This document shows, piece after piece, positions 26,100-33,443 of a stretch of 64,000 nt of DNA (the stretch's first letter is position 1; each line of letters opens with the position of its first letter). This DNA is from an uncultured Bacteroidaceae bacterium (GTDB lineage: Bacteria > Bacteroidota > Bacteroidia > Bacteroidales > Bacteroidaceae). The stretch lies in NCBI GenBank assembly GCA_905234735.1, contig CAJOJA010000003.1, positions 124,001 to 188,000 on the forward strand. Reading direction: 5' to 3'. Both the position numbers and the translations under genes were made by a program. Below the pieces are notes generated by a model. It did not search any database. It saw only the letters and a list, made by a program, of their open reading frames with translations, and was not told the origin of the DNA.

Positions 26100-27074
26100 T
26101 TACACATTCTGCTGGTTTATCAGATTCACCACAACCTTCACCATCACGTCCTTCTCTTCCGTGCGGCTTTCAGCAATCATCAGGGTCAAAGCAACGAGGG
26201 TATTGTCTGCCAGTCGTTTTGAGCCGTCTTTGCGATAAAGGATATGGTTATTGTTGAGGAACCAGAGGAAAAGGGTTGCGGCTATGCGCTTGTTGCCATC
26301 GCTGAAAGAGTGGTTCTTGGTGACGAGATATAGCAACATTGCGGCTTTCTCCTCCACGCTGGGATAAAGCTCTTTTCCGCCAAAGGTCTGGTAGATTTGT
26401 CCGATACTGCTCTTGAAGGAGTTGTCTTTCTCATTGCCAAACAAGGCAGAGCCGCCGAACTTGTCACGAAGGCGGTGAATCTCTTCCATTGCGTTCTCGT
26501 AAGTTGCGTGAAAGGGCTCTTCCTTCGTGGTTTTCTCAATAGCAAGCCGCTCATAATCGTAGTTATCGAGCGTGTCAAGAGCATACGAGTAATCCGTCAC
26601 CACTTCGAAGAGAGCATTAGTCTCGTCTGTTGATAGTAGGGGCTGGCTCTGGATGGTACGCCCAAGCATACCAACTAACTGGCGCAGTTCTCCAATCTGC
26701 TCTTTGCGAATACGTTCGTTCACAGCATATCCCTTTACAAGATAATCTTTGATAATCTTTCGGGCCCAGATACGGAAAGCAGTACCGCGTTTACTGTGAA
26801 CGCGATAGCCAACTGATATGATGACATCAAGGCTATAAAACGGCACTGGTTTCTTCACGCCATTAACGTGTAAAAAATGCACGTTATTATCGTCACGCTC
26901 CAACTCACCCTCCTTGAAGGCGTTCAGAACGTGTCGTCTTACGTTTGATCCCTCTTTCGTAAAAAGTGAAGCCATCTGTTCAACATTTAGCCACACCGTG
27001 TCATTCTCCAGCCGGACATCAATCTGCGTCTGTCCGTCCTCCGTCTGATATATGATAATTTTGTTCTCTTCCAT
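26100..27074 (-). CDS. RhuM-family protein with C-terminal Fic/Doc domain
   Basis: A 324-residue protein. The N-terminal 140 residues match the RhuM virulence-protein family: IYQTEDGQTQIDVRLENDTV, WLNVEQMASLF, then VHFLHVNGVKKPVPFYSLDV and ISVGYRVHSKRGTAFRIWA. The C-terminal half carries the Fic signature HSFSDGNKRIAATLFLWFL with His255, typical of AMP-transferases or Doc-like kinases. RhuM-Fic fusions are widespread in Bacteroidetes and often lie in mobile or defence-related regions. No substrate is known. It is the second gene of a two-gene unit behind an exonuclease (21-nt gap) and the pair is flanked by long direct repeats. I see no inhibitory Fic motif ([ST]xxxE[GN]) that I can assign with certainty. 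Confidence 0.88.
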   Translation of the reverse strand: MEENKIIIYQTEDGQTQIDVRLENDTVWLNVEQMASLFTKEGSNVRRHVLNAFKEGELERDDNNVHFLHVNGVKKPVPFYSLDVIISVGYRVHSKRGTAFRIWARKIIKDYLVKGYAVNERIRKEQIGELRQLVGMLGRTIQSQPLLSTDETNALFEVVTDYSYALDTLDNYDYERLAIEKTTKEEPFHATYENAMEEIHRLRDKFGGSALFGNEKDNSFKSSIGQIYQTFGGKELYPSVEEKAAMLLYLVTKNHSFSDGNKRIAATLFLWFLNNNHILYRKDGSKRLADNTLVALTLMIAESRTEEKDVMVKVVVNLINQQNV

Positions 27075-27095
27075 ATTGTATGTTGTATATTGTTC

Positions 27096-27587
27096 TTATA
27101 GTATTTCTCTTGCAATCCAAGCACAAGCTTCTGCGTCAGCAAGAGCATGGTGATGATTCTCCATGTTAAAACCACAAGCAGCAGCTACAGTTTGAAGCTG
27201 GTGGTTTTCCAAATCAGGGAGTACACGCCGTGAGACACAAAGGGTGTCGTAGAACTCATAGTCTGGATAGTCCATCTGATATACGCGGAAAACTGCTTTC
27301 AGGCAGCCTTCATCAAAAGGCTTGTTATGAGCCACAAGGGGAAGACCTTCAATCAGTGGCTCTATCTGAGCCCATACTTTTGGAAAAACTGGTGCATCGT
27401 CAGTATCTTCATGACATAGGCCATGTACCTGACTGCACCAGTAGTTATAGTAGTCGGGTTCGGGATGGATGAGAGAGTAGAACGAATCTACTATCTCCCC
27501 ATTTCGGACAATGACTATTCCAACGGAACAAACCGAAGAACGCTCGTTATTGGCTGTTTCGAAATCTATTGCTGCAAAGTCTTTCAT
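27096..27587 (-). CDS. DEDDh 3'-5' exonuclease (DnaQ-like)
   Basis: A 163-residue stand-alone exonuclease domain. Asp8 and Glu10 in FAAIDFETA, Asp92 in VAHNKPFDEGCLKAVF, and His146 with Asp151 in HHHALADAEACAW supply the DEDDh metal and catalytic residues. Such small proteins degrade single-stranded DNA or RNA ends. It is not part of a polymerase III epsilon operon here. It is transcribed ahead of the RhuM-Fic gene, and both lie between direct repeats, so a role in the same accessory unit is likely but unproven. The start ATG at 27587 gives MKDFAAIDFET, the usual beginning for this family. Confidence 0.88.
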   Translation of the reverse strand: MKDFAAIDFETANNERSSVCSVGIVIVRNGEIVDSFYSLIHPEPDYYNYWCSQVHGLCHEDTDDAPVFPKVWAQIEPLIEGLPLVAHNKPFDEGCLKAVFRVYQMDYPDYEFYDTLCVSRRVLPDLENHQLQTVAAACGFNMENHHHALADAEACAWIAREIL

Positions 27588-27676
27588 TTATTTGTCCTCT
27601 CTGTATTTGTTCCACATCCTCTTTATCTTACCCCAACTCTCGATAGACAGAGGTTGTTTTCTCTATGCAGGCGCTA

Positions 27677-27882
27677 AATTACAAAATAGTGAGGGAAGAA
27701 ACAAATAAATACGTGCTTTTCTGAAAAACATGATGAGTAGCTACGCAGAAGGAAGTGATTCTAACGGTAAAGAAGAAACTCAGAAAGTTGAAAAACATCT
27801 ATCACATCTGTCACATCTATCACGAGACCCCTGTTTATCGGGGCTCGGCGAGTGATAGATGGTGTGACAGATGTGATAGATG
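27677..27882. repeat. Long direct repeat, copy 2, ending in a complete hairpin
   Basis: This is the partner of 25921-26082. Here the hairpin is complete: three CATCTATCA/CATCTGTCA units, core CCCCTGTTTATCGGGG, and the complementary right arm ending GTGATAGATG at 27882 (27796-27882 in total). Confidence 0.8.
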
Positions 27883-28083
27883 AACGCGGTTTTTGGCATT
27901 TTACATGCAAAAACGAGGCATGTGTTAGGCTTTTTTTCGGGAAGATGGTATAAACATAGTGTGATAGCCTTGTGTTAGCAACGTCACGTCGATTCGGCTT
28001 GTGCCATGCATGGCACGAGCCTGTGCCACGTATGGCACAAGCGTGTGCCACGTATGGCACGCGTGCAAGTGATATGGGGGGGG
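27883..28083. other. Gene-free stretch after pth
   Basis: It contains the palindrome array at 28001-28060 and otherwise no coding signal. The minus-strand frame that crosses it is translated repeat. Confidence 0.5.
28001..28060. repeat. Three palindromes at an exact 22-nt period
   Basis: GTGCCATGCATGGCAC at 28001-28016 and GTGCCACGTATGGCAC at 28023-28038 and 28045-28060. Starts are exactly 22 nt apart, and each has GTGCCA / TGGCAC arms. The array lies 24-83 nt past the pth stop codon. Confidence 0.8.
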
Positions 28084-28701
28084 TTATTTGCCGTTGTAGT
28101 TGCACATGGCGAACTGCATGCCGCTGAGGGCGTAGGCCTTGATGGCGTCGCAGGCCACGAGCGCCTTCTCGTCGACAATCTTTTCGTCCTCTGGGCTGAA
28201 GTGCCCCAGCACGAAGTCCACCTGTCCGCCGCGTGGGAAGTCGTTGCCGATGCCGAACTTCAGGCGGTTGTAGGCCTGGGTGCCCAGCATCTGTGCTATG
28301 TGCTTGAGTCCATTGTGGCCAGCGTCGCTGCCGCCCTGTCGCATGCGGATGGTGCCTACGGGCAGGCTGAGGTCATCGACCAGCACGAGCAGGTTCTCGA
28401 TGGGGATTTTCTCCTGTTGCAACCAGTAGCGGACAGCATTTCCGCTGAGGTTCATGTAGGTGGACGGCTTCAAAAGGACAAGTTCCTGATTCTTCACCCT
28501 CGTGTGGGCGACGAATCCGTAGCGTTTGTCCTGAAAAGAAATATTGGACGCCTTGGCGAAGGCGTCCAATATTCTGAATCCGATATTGTGGCGGGTACCT
28601 TCGTATTCAGGTCCGATGTTACCCAGCCCTACTATCAGGTGTTTCATTGTTTGCTCTTCTTCTTCAGCTCGAACGAAGATTCGGCGTAAAAAGTTAAGCA
28701 T
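28084..28701 (-). CDS. pth: Peptidyl-tRNA hydrolase
   Basis: It recycles tRNA from peptidyl-tRNA that drops off the ribosome. The family signature is clear: [20 protein letters not shown] followed by NIGF with the catalytic His, [32 protein letters not shown] and [10 protein letters not shown]. The ATG at 28701 overlaps the rplY stop (TAATG) and gives 205 residues. Homologues normally begin at the internal ATG at 28647 (187 residues, [10 protein letters not shown]), so the 18-residue leader [18 protein letters not shown] may not be translated. It follows rplY, a common pairing in Bacteria. Confidence 0.95.
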   Translation of the reverse strand: MLNFLRRIFVRAEEEEQTMKHLIVGLGNIGPEYEGTRHNIGFRILDAFAKASNISFQDKRYGFVAHTRVKNQELVLLKPSTYMNLSGNAVRYWLQQEKIPIENLLVLVDDLSLPVGTIRMRQGGSDAGHNGLKHIAQMLGTQAYNRLKFGIGNDFPRGGQVDFVLGHFSPEDEKIVDEKALVACDAIKAYALSGMQFAMCNYNGK

Positions 28702-29297
28702 TAATCCTGAGCCTTGGCAGCGGCGCTCATGGCGCTACGTGTCATCTTAACCTGACATACAACGACGCTGGCGGGAGTTACCAGTTCCAGACCTTCGAAC
28801 TGCAGTTCGCCGGCCTTGATGGTCTTACCCAGACCCAGGTTGGTGACGTCGATATCGAGACGCTCGGGAATCTGTGTGTAAGGAGCACGAACCTTCAGCT
28901 TGCGCACATTGGCAGCCAGCTTACCACCGGCGCGAACACCTTCTGCAAGACCGTTCAGCTTGATGGGAACTTCCATCACAATGGGCTTCTCGGCGTTTAC
29001 TTCGTAGAAGTCGACGTGGAGGAGCTGGTCGCTTACGGGGTGGAACTGCAGCTCACGCATCACGGCGATGTGCTTCTTGCCGTCGATGTCGAGGTTTACG
29101 CTGAAGATTTCGGGGGTGTAGACCAGCTTGCGCAGACCAGCTGCGGTGACGCTGAAACTGAGGGCCTCGGGCAGGCCGTTCTCGCCGCGTGCCTCACCAT
29201 AGAGGTTGCAGGGCACGCAGCCCTCCTTACGGAGTTGCTTGGTTGACTTCTTGCCAGTCTCGGTACGTGCAGTACCTTGGATGTCAATACTCTTCAT
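28701..29297 (-). CDS. rplY: 50S ribosomal protein L25 / general stress protein Ctc
   Basis: A 198-residue long-form L25 (TL5/Ctc type). The N-terminal 5S-rRNA-binding domain ([34 protein letters not shown]) is followed by the C-terminal beta domain ([38 protein letters not shown]). The last residues are Ala-rich. It binds 5S rRNA in the large ribosomal subunit. A TAACTTTG element about 85 nt upstream marks the promoter, and pth follows with a 1-nt overlap. Confidence 0.95.
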   Translation of the reverse strand: MKSIDIQGTARTETGKKSTKQLRKEGCVPCNLYGEARGENGLPEALSFSVTAAGLRKLVYTPEIFSVNLDIDGKKHIAVMRELQFHPVSDQLLHVDFYEVNAEKPIVMEVPIKLNGLAEGVRAGGKLAANVRKLKVRAPYTQIPERLDIDVTNLGLGKTIKAGELQFEGLELVTPASVVVCQVKMTRSAMSAAAKAQD

Positions 29298-29380
29298 TTT
29301 TACGTTTTGTTTTGTGTTACTATAAATTAAGTTTGTTATGCTTAATTCGCCATCACACGGATGTGCTCCAAAAGCGGCTG

Positions 29381-29388
29381 CAAAGTTA
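29381..29388 (-). promoter_or_regulatory. -7 element for the rplY-pth operon
   Basis: TAACTTTG is followed by GCAGCCGC, a start-site context that recurs upstream of rpsP in this window. The leader is about 80 nt. Confidence 0.6.
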
Positions 29389-29395
29389 CATAAAA

Positions 29396-29429
29396 ATTAT
29401 GAATTATGCATTATGAATTATGCATTATT
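29396..29429. repeat. Tandem TATGAATTATGCAT-like repeat
   Basis: Two copies of a 14-nt AT-rich unit lie directly beyond the DUF3276 stop codon. It is of the same kind as the junction repeats at 20980, 35584 and 50060. Confidence 0.6.
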
Positions 29430-29771
29430 TCAAAAATCCATGTCGATTTTTATGTCATTGTCGTCGTATTCGGGGCGCGGCTCGGCCTTTCCCTGCTCCT
29501 GTTCGATGTATGCAATGGCTTCGTTGATGCCGCTCTGGAACTTCTCAAAGTCCTCGCGATAAAGGAATATCTTGTGTTTCTCGAAGCTTATGTTCATGTT
29601 GGCGAAGTCGTTGCCGGCCATAATTTTCTTGCTTTCTGTGATGGCGAGGTAGAGCTCGTCTTTCTTGTTACGCTTCACGTCAACATAGTAAATGCGTTTG
29701 CCGGCCTTGATGGTACGGGAAAAGACGATTTCCCGTTCTTTACTCACTTCTGGTTTCTTCAAATCTTCCAT
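29430..29771 (-). CDS. DUF3276 / PUR-alpha-like nucleic-acid-binding protein
   Basis: A 113-residue protein that matches the DUF3276 family: REIVFSRTIKAGKRIYYVDV, KKDELYLAITESKKI, then FEKHKIFLYREDFEKFQSGI. The fold is PUR-alpha-like, and related spirochaete and Bacteroides proteins bind single-stranded DNA or RNA. The acidic tail (YDDNDIKIDMDF) is typical. It is transcribed alone, divergent from nusB. Confidence 0.85.
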   Translation of the reverse strand: MEDLKKPEVSKEREIVFSRTIKAGKRIYYVDVKRNKKDELYLAITESKKIMAGNDFANMNISFEKHKIFLYREDFEKFQSGINEAIAYIEQEQGKAEPRPEYDDNDIKIDMDF

Positions 29772-29874
29772 ATTTTATACGTTATTAGTGGTTTTGCGTC
29801 CCCAAAATTGCATTTATTTTTCATAACTACCAAAAAAAATGACAATAAATTGTGTTTCTTTAGCGTAAAATGCC

Positions 29875-29882
29875 TATTTTTG
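29875..29882 (+). promoter_or_regulatory. -7 element for the nusB operon
   Basis: TATTTTTG lies about 49 nt before the nusB start, followed by GCAACGCA. Confidence 0.5.
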
Positions 29883-29930
29883 CAACGCATTTGAATAATA
29901 TATTGGGCTTTTCTTTGATAATTTGACTAT

Positions 29931-30896
29931 ATGATTAACCGCGAACTGATTAGAATTAAGGTAGTTCAATTGGTATACGCCTTTTACCAAAACGACGATA
30001 AGTCGCTGGAGGCTGCTGAAAAGGAATTTGTCTTCAGTTTGGACAAGGCCTACGATCTGTACAACACCTTGCTCCTGCTGATGGTCAGCATCGGGCATAC
30101 GGCGCGCCGGATGGTGGAAGTGCAACAAAGTCGCGCACAGCGACTGCATCTGCAGAACGATATTTCCACGAAGTTTATCAACAACCGATTCTTGGAGCAG
30201 CTACGTGCGAACGAACAGCTTCGTGCCTTCCAGGAGAAGAACGGCGTCTCGTGGGCTGACGAGGATGATTTTCTGCGACGGACCTACAGCCGCATCCTGG
30301 AACAGCCTTTCTATAAGGAATATGTGCAGAGCGGTGAGGACTCCTACGAGGAGGATCGCGAATTGTGGCGTAAGATTTACCGCAACCTCTTGTGCGAGAA
30401 CGAAGAACTGGACGACATCTTGGAGGAAAGAAGCCTCTACTGGAACGATGACAAAGCCATCATCGACACGTTCATCCTGAAGACCATCCGTCGGTTCGAG
30501 GACAGTCAAGGCAGTTCGCAGCCCCTCCTGCCCGAATACAAGGACAGCGAAGACCCGAAGTTTGCCGCGAAACTGTTCCGCACCACGTTGCAGAACAAAA
30601 GCTACTACAGGCAGCTGATAGCCGAACACACGCAGAACTGGGACATCGAACGCATTTGTACGATGGACCTTATCATCATGCAGACGGCGCTGGCTGAGAT
30701 TGTCTCGTTCCCGACTATCCCCATCAGCGTCAGCATAAACGAGTACGTTGAGGTGGCCAAGGCCTACAGCACCCCACGCAGCGGAAGTTACATCAATGGT
30801 ATGCTCGATACCATTGTCAAACGCCTGCAAGAAAAGGGCATCGTGCAGAAGGTTGAAAGCACAATAATATCTAATGATAAATTAAATAAGAAATAA
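29931..30896 (+). CDS. nusB: Transcription antitermination factor NusB (long Bacteroidetes form)
   Basis: A 321-residue protein. The C-terminal third is the NusB helical domain (DIERICTMDLIIMQTALAEI, PTIPISVSINEYVEVAKAYS, SGSYINGMLDTIVKRL). It follows a phylum-specific N-terminal extension that begins INRELIRIKVVQLVYAFYQN, itself resembling the first NusB helix. NusB with NusE binds boxA RNA in rRNA leaders and promotes antitermination. It is the first gene of a five-gene operon nusB-yajC-ybbR-coaE-DUF5606, an order conserved in Bacteroidales. Confidence 0.92.
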   Translation: MINRELIRIKVVQLVYAFYQNDDKSLEAAEKEFVFSLDKAYDLYNTLLLLMVSIGHTARRMVEVQQSRAQRLHLQNDISTKFINNRFLEQLRANEQLRAFQEKNGVSWADEDDFLRRTYSRILEQPFYKEYVQSGEDSYEEDRELWRKIYRNLLCENEELDDILEERSLYWNDDKAIIDTFILKTIRRFEDSQGSSQPLLPEYKDSEDPKFAAKLFRTTLQNKSYYRQLIAEHTQNWDIERICTMDLIIMQTALAEIVSFPTIPISVSINEYVEVAKAYSTPRSGSYINGMLDTIVKRLQEKGIVQKVESTIISNDKLNKK

Positions 30897-30918
30897 TATA
30901 TAAAAGAAGATAAACAAA

Positions 30919-31239
30919 ATGACTATGTTTTTTATCCTACTCCAGGCCGCACAGCAGCAGGGCGGCGGTATGTCGTTCCTCATCATGATGGCCGTCATCT
31001 TTGCCATCATGTGGTTTTTCATGATTCGTCCCCAGCAGAAGAAACAGAAGGAGATTCAGAACTTCCGCAACTCCATTACCGTGGGCAGCCAAGTGGTAAC
31101 TGCCGGTGGCATATACGGCACGGTGAAGAGTGTCGAGGATGCCGACAATACGCTGATCGTGGAGGTGGCCCGCGACGTACGGGTGAAGGTGGACCGCAAT
31201 TCGGTCTACGCGACTGCCCCCGTCGACAATAAGGCCTAA
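30919..31239 (+). CDS. yajC: Preprotein translocase accessory subunit YajC
   Basis: A 106-residue single-span membrane protein with helix SFLIMMAVIFAIMWFFMIRP followed by QQKKQKEIQNFRNSITVGSQ and VVTAGGIYGTVKSV, the family signature. It associates with SecDF at the Sec translocon. The start at 30919 lies 22 nt after nusB. Confidence 0.95.
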   Translation: MTMFFILLQAAQQQGGGMSFLIMMAVIFAIMWFFMIRPQQKKQKEIQNFRNSITVGSQVVTAGGIYGTVKSVEDADNTLIVEVARDVRVKVDRNSVYATAPVDNKA

Positions 31240-31266
31240 GAAAGGGCTTTCTCATCCCCCTGGGAT

Positions 31267-32274
31267 ATGGATAAGTATCGGGTGCAGTATCAATGGAAGA
31301 AGTGGCGCGACTTCCTGTTCAGCAGCGGTCGCAGCCATGATATGTTTGTATTTCTCTTCTTCCTGGCAATATCGGCAGGCTTTTGGCTGTTGCAGACGTT
31401 GGACGAGACCTTCGAGACGGAGATAGCCGTCCCTCTGCGACTGACGGATGTTCCTGAGGATGTGGTCATTACGACCTCGCTGCCCGAAGTTCTCCATGTT
31501 GTAGTGCGCGATAAGGGCACAGCGCTCCTGCGCTATTGGCGCCATTCCGTTCAGCCCGTTGAAGTCTCGTTTGCAGACTATAATACAGGAGCTGCCAGCG
31601 GACGTGTCGGATTGCCTCAGAACGAAGTGCTGAAGGCCGTTCAGGAACAACTATCTGCCTCTACGCGCATACAAACGCTCCGCCCCGATACATTGGAGTT
31701 CTTCTATAATCATGGAATGAACGCCAGCGTGCCCGTCAGGATTATGGGAGAGGTGAAAACCGACACACGCTTCTACCTCTACGACGTAAAAGCAGAGCCA
31801 GCCGAGGTGAATGTCTTTGCTCCGGCCAGCATTCTCGACACACTCACCGCCGTCTATACGAAGCCCCTGTCCCTGTCGAAGCTGAAGGAGAACACCACGG
31901 TGGAGACGGAACTGAAACCCATGCGTGGGGCCCATTTCGAGCCGAAACGGGTGAAAGTGACGGCGCAGGTGGACTTTTACATTGAGCAGAGCGTGGATAT
32001 CCCTGTGGTGTCACTCAACTTCCCAGGAGACAGAGAGTTGCGTACCTTTCCGGCTTCCGTTCGCGTGACCTACACCGTAGGCTACCAACACAGTCGCGAC
32101 ATCAAAGCCGAGAATTTCCTCTTTCTGGTGACTTACGATGAGATACTGGCGCTTCGTGGTCAGCACATCGCCAAGATTCCCGTGCAGTTGAAAAGTATCC
32201 CCGAGGGCGTGAGCAATGTACACACCGAACCAGAGGAACTGGATTTCTTGATAGAGACACTGGCCGAGGATTAA
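31267..32274 (+). CDS. YbbR-domain membrane protein
   Basis: A 335-residue protein with one N-terminal transmembrane helix (MFVFLFFLAISAGFWLLQTL) and an extracytoplasmic region made of YbbR-like repeats, each with the pattern VPLRLTDVPEDVVITTSLPE or VPVRIMGEVKTDTRFYLYDV. In Gram-positive bacteria the YbbR protein CdaR regulates the diadenylate cyclase CdaA. Here no cyclase gene is adjacent, and the role in Bacteroidetes is not established. It sits inside the nusB operon between yajC and coaE. Confidence 0.85.
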   Translation: MDKYRVQYQWKKWRDFLFSSGRSHDMFVFLFFLAISAGFWLLQTLDETFETEIAVPLRLTDVPEDVVITTSLPEVLHVVVRDKGTALLRYWRHSVQPVEVSFADYNTGAASGRVGLPQNEVLKAVQEQLSASTRIQTLRPDTLEFFYNHGMNASVPVRIMGEVKTDTRFYLYDVKAEPAEVNVFAPASILDTLTAVYTKPLSLSKLKENTTVETELKPMRGAHFEPKRVKVTAQVDFYIEQSVDIPVVSLNFPGDRELRTFPASVRVTYTVGYQHSRDIKAENFLFLVTYDEILALRGQHIAKIPVQLKSIPEGVSNVHTEPEELDFLIETLAED

Positions 32275-32295
32275 TGGTCGAATGCGAAGGATGGT

Positions 32296-32874
32296 ATGAT
32301 ACGACTGGGTGTGACAGGTGGAATAGGTTGTGGCAAATCGTATGTTTGCCGTATGTTGTCGGACAAGTTTGGCATCCCCGTCTATAATTGCGACATACAT
32401 GCGCGCATCATCACCCTCACCGACTGGGAGGTGAGGGATCAACTGAGCAACCTGGTGCCGGGCCTTTACGACGACGAGGGAGAACTGGACAAAACGAAAT
32501 TGGCAGCCTATCTGTTTGCCTCCGCAGAGCATGCAGCCCGTGTGAATGCCATCATCCATCCGGCTGTACGAAGCGACCTCCACGAATGGCTACAGCACAA
32601 TGCTCAGGAACCAGTTGTGGCGGTTGAGACGGCTATTCTCTTCGAGAGTGGATTCGACACGGAGGTCGATCGGGTGCTCTTCGTTGATGCTCCCTTGAAA
32701 ACGCGCATCCAGCGTGTGATGGCTCGCGACGGGCTGTCGCACGAAGAAGTTCTCCACCGCATGAAAAGTCAGCGCCCAGAGGAGGCCCGACAACGTGCCG
32801 ACTACTGCATTGTTAACGACAACGAGGCGGACCTCGTCTCTCAACTGAATTCTATTTTGAGATTACTAATATAA
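32296..32874 (+). CDS. coaE: Dephospho-CoA kinase
   Basis: A 192-residue P-loop kinase catalysing the last step of coenzyme A synthesis (phosphorylation of dephospho-CoA at the 3' hydroxyl). Walker A is LGVTGGIGCGKSYVCR. The CoA-binding region contains NCDIHARIITLTDWEVRDQL, and the family segment VAVETAILFESGFDTEVDRV is followed by the lid Arg residues in RIQRVMARDGLSHEEV. Length is as expected. Confidence 0.95.
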   Translation: MIRLGVTGGIGCGKSYVCRMLSDKFGIPVYNCDIHARIITLTDWEVRDQLSNLVPGLYDDEGELDKTKLAAYLFASAEHAARVNAIIHPAVRSDLHEWLQHNAQEPVVAVETAILFESGFDTEVDRVLFVDAPLKTRIQRVMARDGLSHEEVLHRMKSQRPEEARQRADYCIVNDNEADLVSQLNSILRLLI

Positions 32875-32903
32875 ATTGTAAATCGTAAACTGTTAAATTG
32901 TAA

Positions 32904-33344
32904 ATGCTTAAGACAATTCTCGCCATTTCCGGCAAGCCCGGGCTTTTCCGCCTGGTATCTCGCGGCAACCGCAGTCTCGTTGTAGAGAGCCTCGACGCCG
33001 CCAAGAAACGCCAACCAGCTTTTGGCACCGACCGCATCATTTCGCTGGCCGACATTGCTATGTACACCGACGACGAGGAAGTGCCCCTGCGTCAGGTACT
33101 GAACAACATCAAGACGAAACAGGAAGGCAAAACCGTCACCGATATCGACCTGAAGAAGGCCTCGAAGGAAGAACTCTTCCAGTTCATGGCTGAGGTGCTT
33201 CCCCAGTTCGACCGTGACCGCGTTCACGCTTCCGATGTCAAGAAACTCATCCAATGGTATAATATTCTCATCGAGAACGACGTTACCGACTTCGACGAAG
33301 ACCTTCAGGAGACTGAGGGCAATAATATCGACGACCGCAAATAA
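32904..33344 (+). CDS. DUF5606 domain protein
   Basis: A 146-residue protein of the phylum-restricted DUF5606 family: MLKTILAISGKPGLFRLVSR, GNRSLVVESLDAAKKRQPAF, ISLADIAMYTDDEEVPLRQV. The first 60 residues look like a small beta-barrel, the rest helical, ending in an acidic tail. It has no known function. It is the last gene of the nusB operon and is followed by a strong terminator. A degenerate TAAATTGTAAATCG tandem repeat fills the gap to coaE. Confidence 0.8.
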   Translation: MLKTILAISGKPGLFRLVSRGNRSLVVESLDAAKKRQPAFGTDRIISLADIAMYTDDEEVPLRQVLNNIKTKQEGKTVTDIDLKKASKEELFQFMAEVLPQFDRDRVHASDVKKLIQWYNILIENDVTDFDEDLQETEGNNIDDRK

Positions 33345-33382
33345 TTTCAAGCGGCGCATCTGCAAAACAAAAATGATGAATG

Positions 33383-33424
33383 AGAGACCGTGTCACTCGG
33401 AAGTGATACGGTCTCTTTTTTTTA
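33383..33424 (+). terminator. Rho-independent terminator of the nusB operon
   Basis: A 15-bp stem with one mismatch (AGAGACCGT.TCACT / AGTGA.ACGGTCTCT) and a 4-nt loop is followed by eight T residues. Confidence 0.9.
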
Positions 33425-33443
33425 ACCACTAAGTTCAGAATTA

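Noticed and set aside
28001..28060. CRISPR array
   Set aside because: The period is 22 nt with no spacers of typical length, units are palindromes, and no cas genes are near. The same applies to 62414-62502.
27761..28105. 114-codon minus-strand frame downstream of pth
   Set aside because: Its product is a translation of the hairpin and palindrome repeats.
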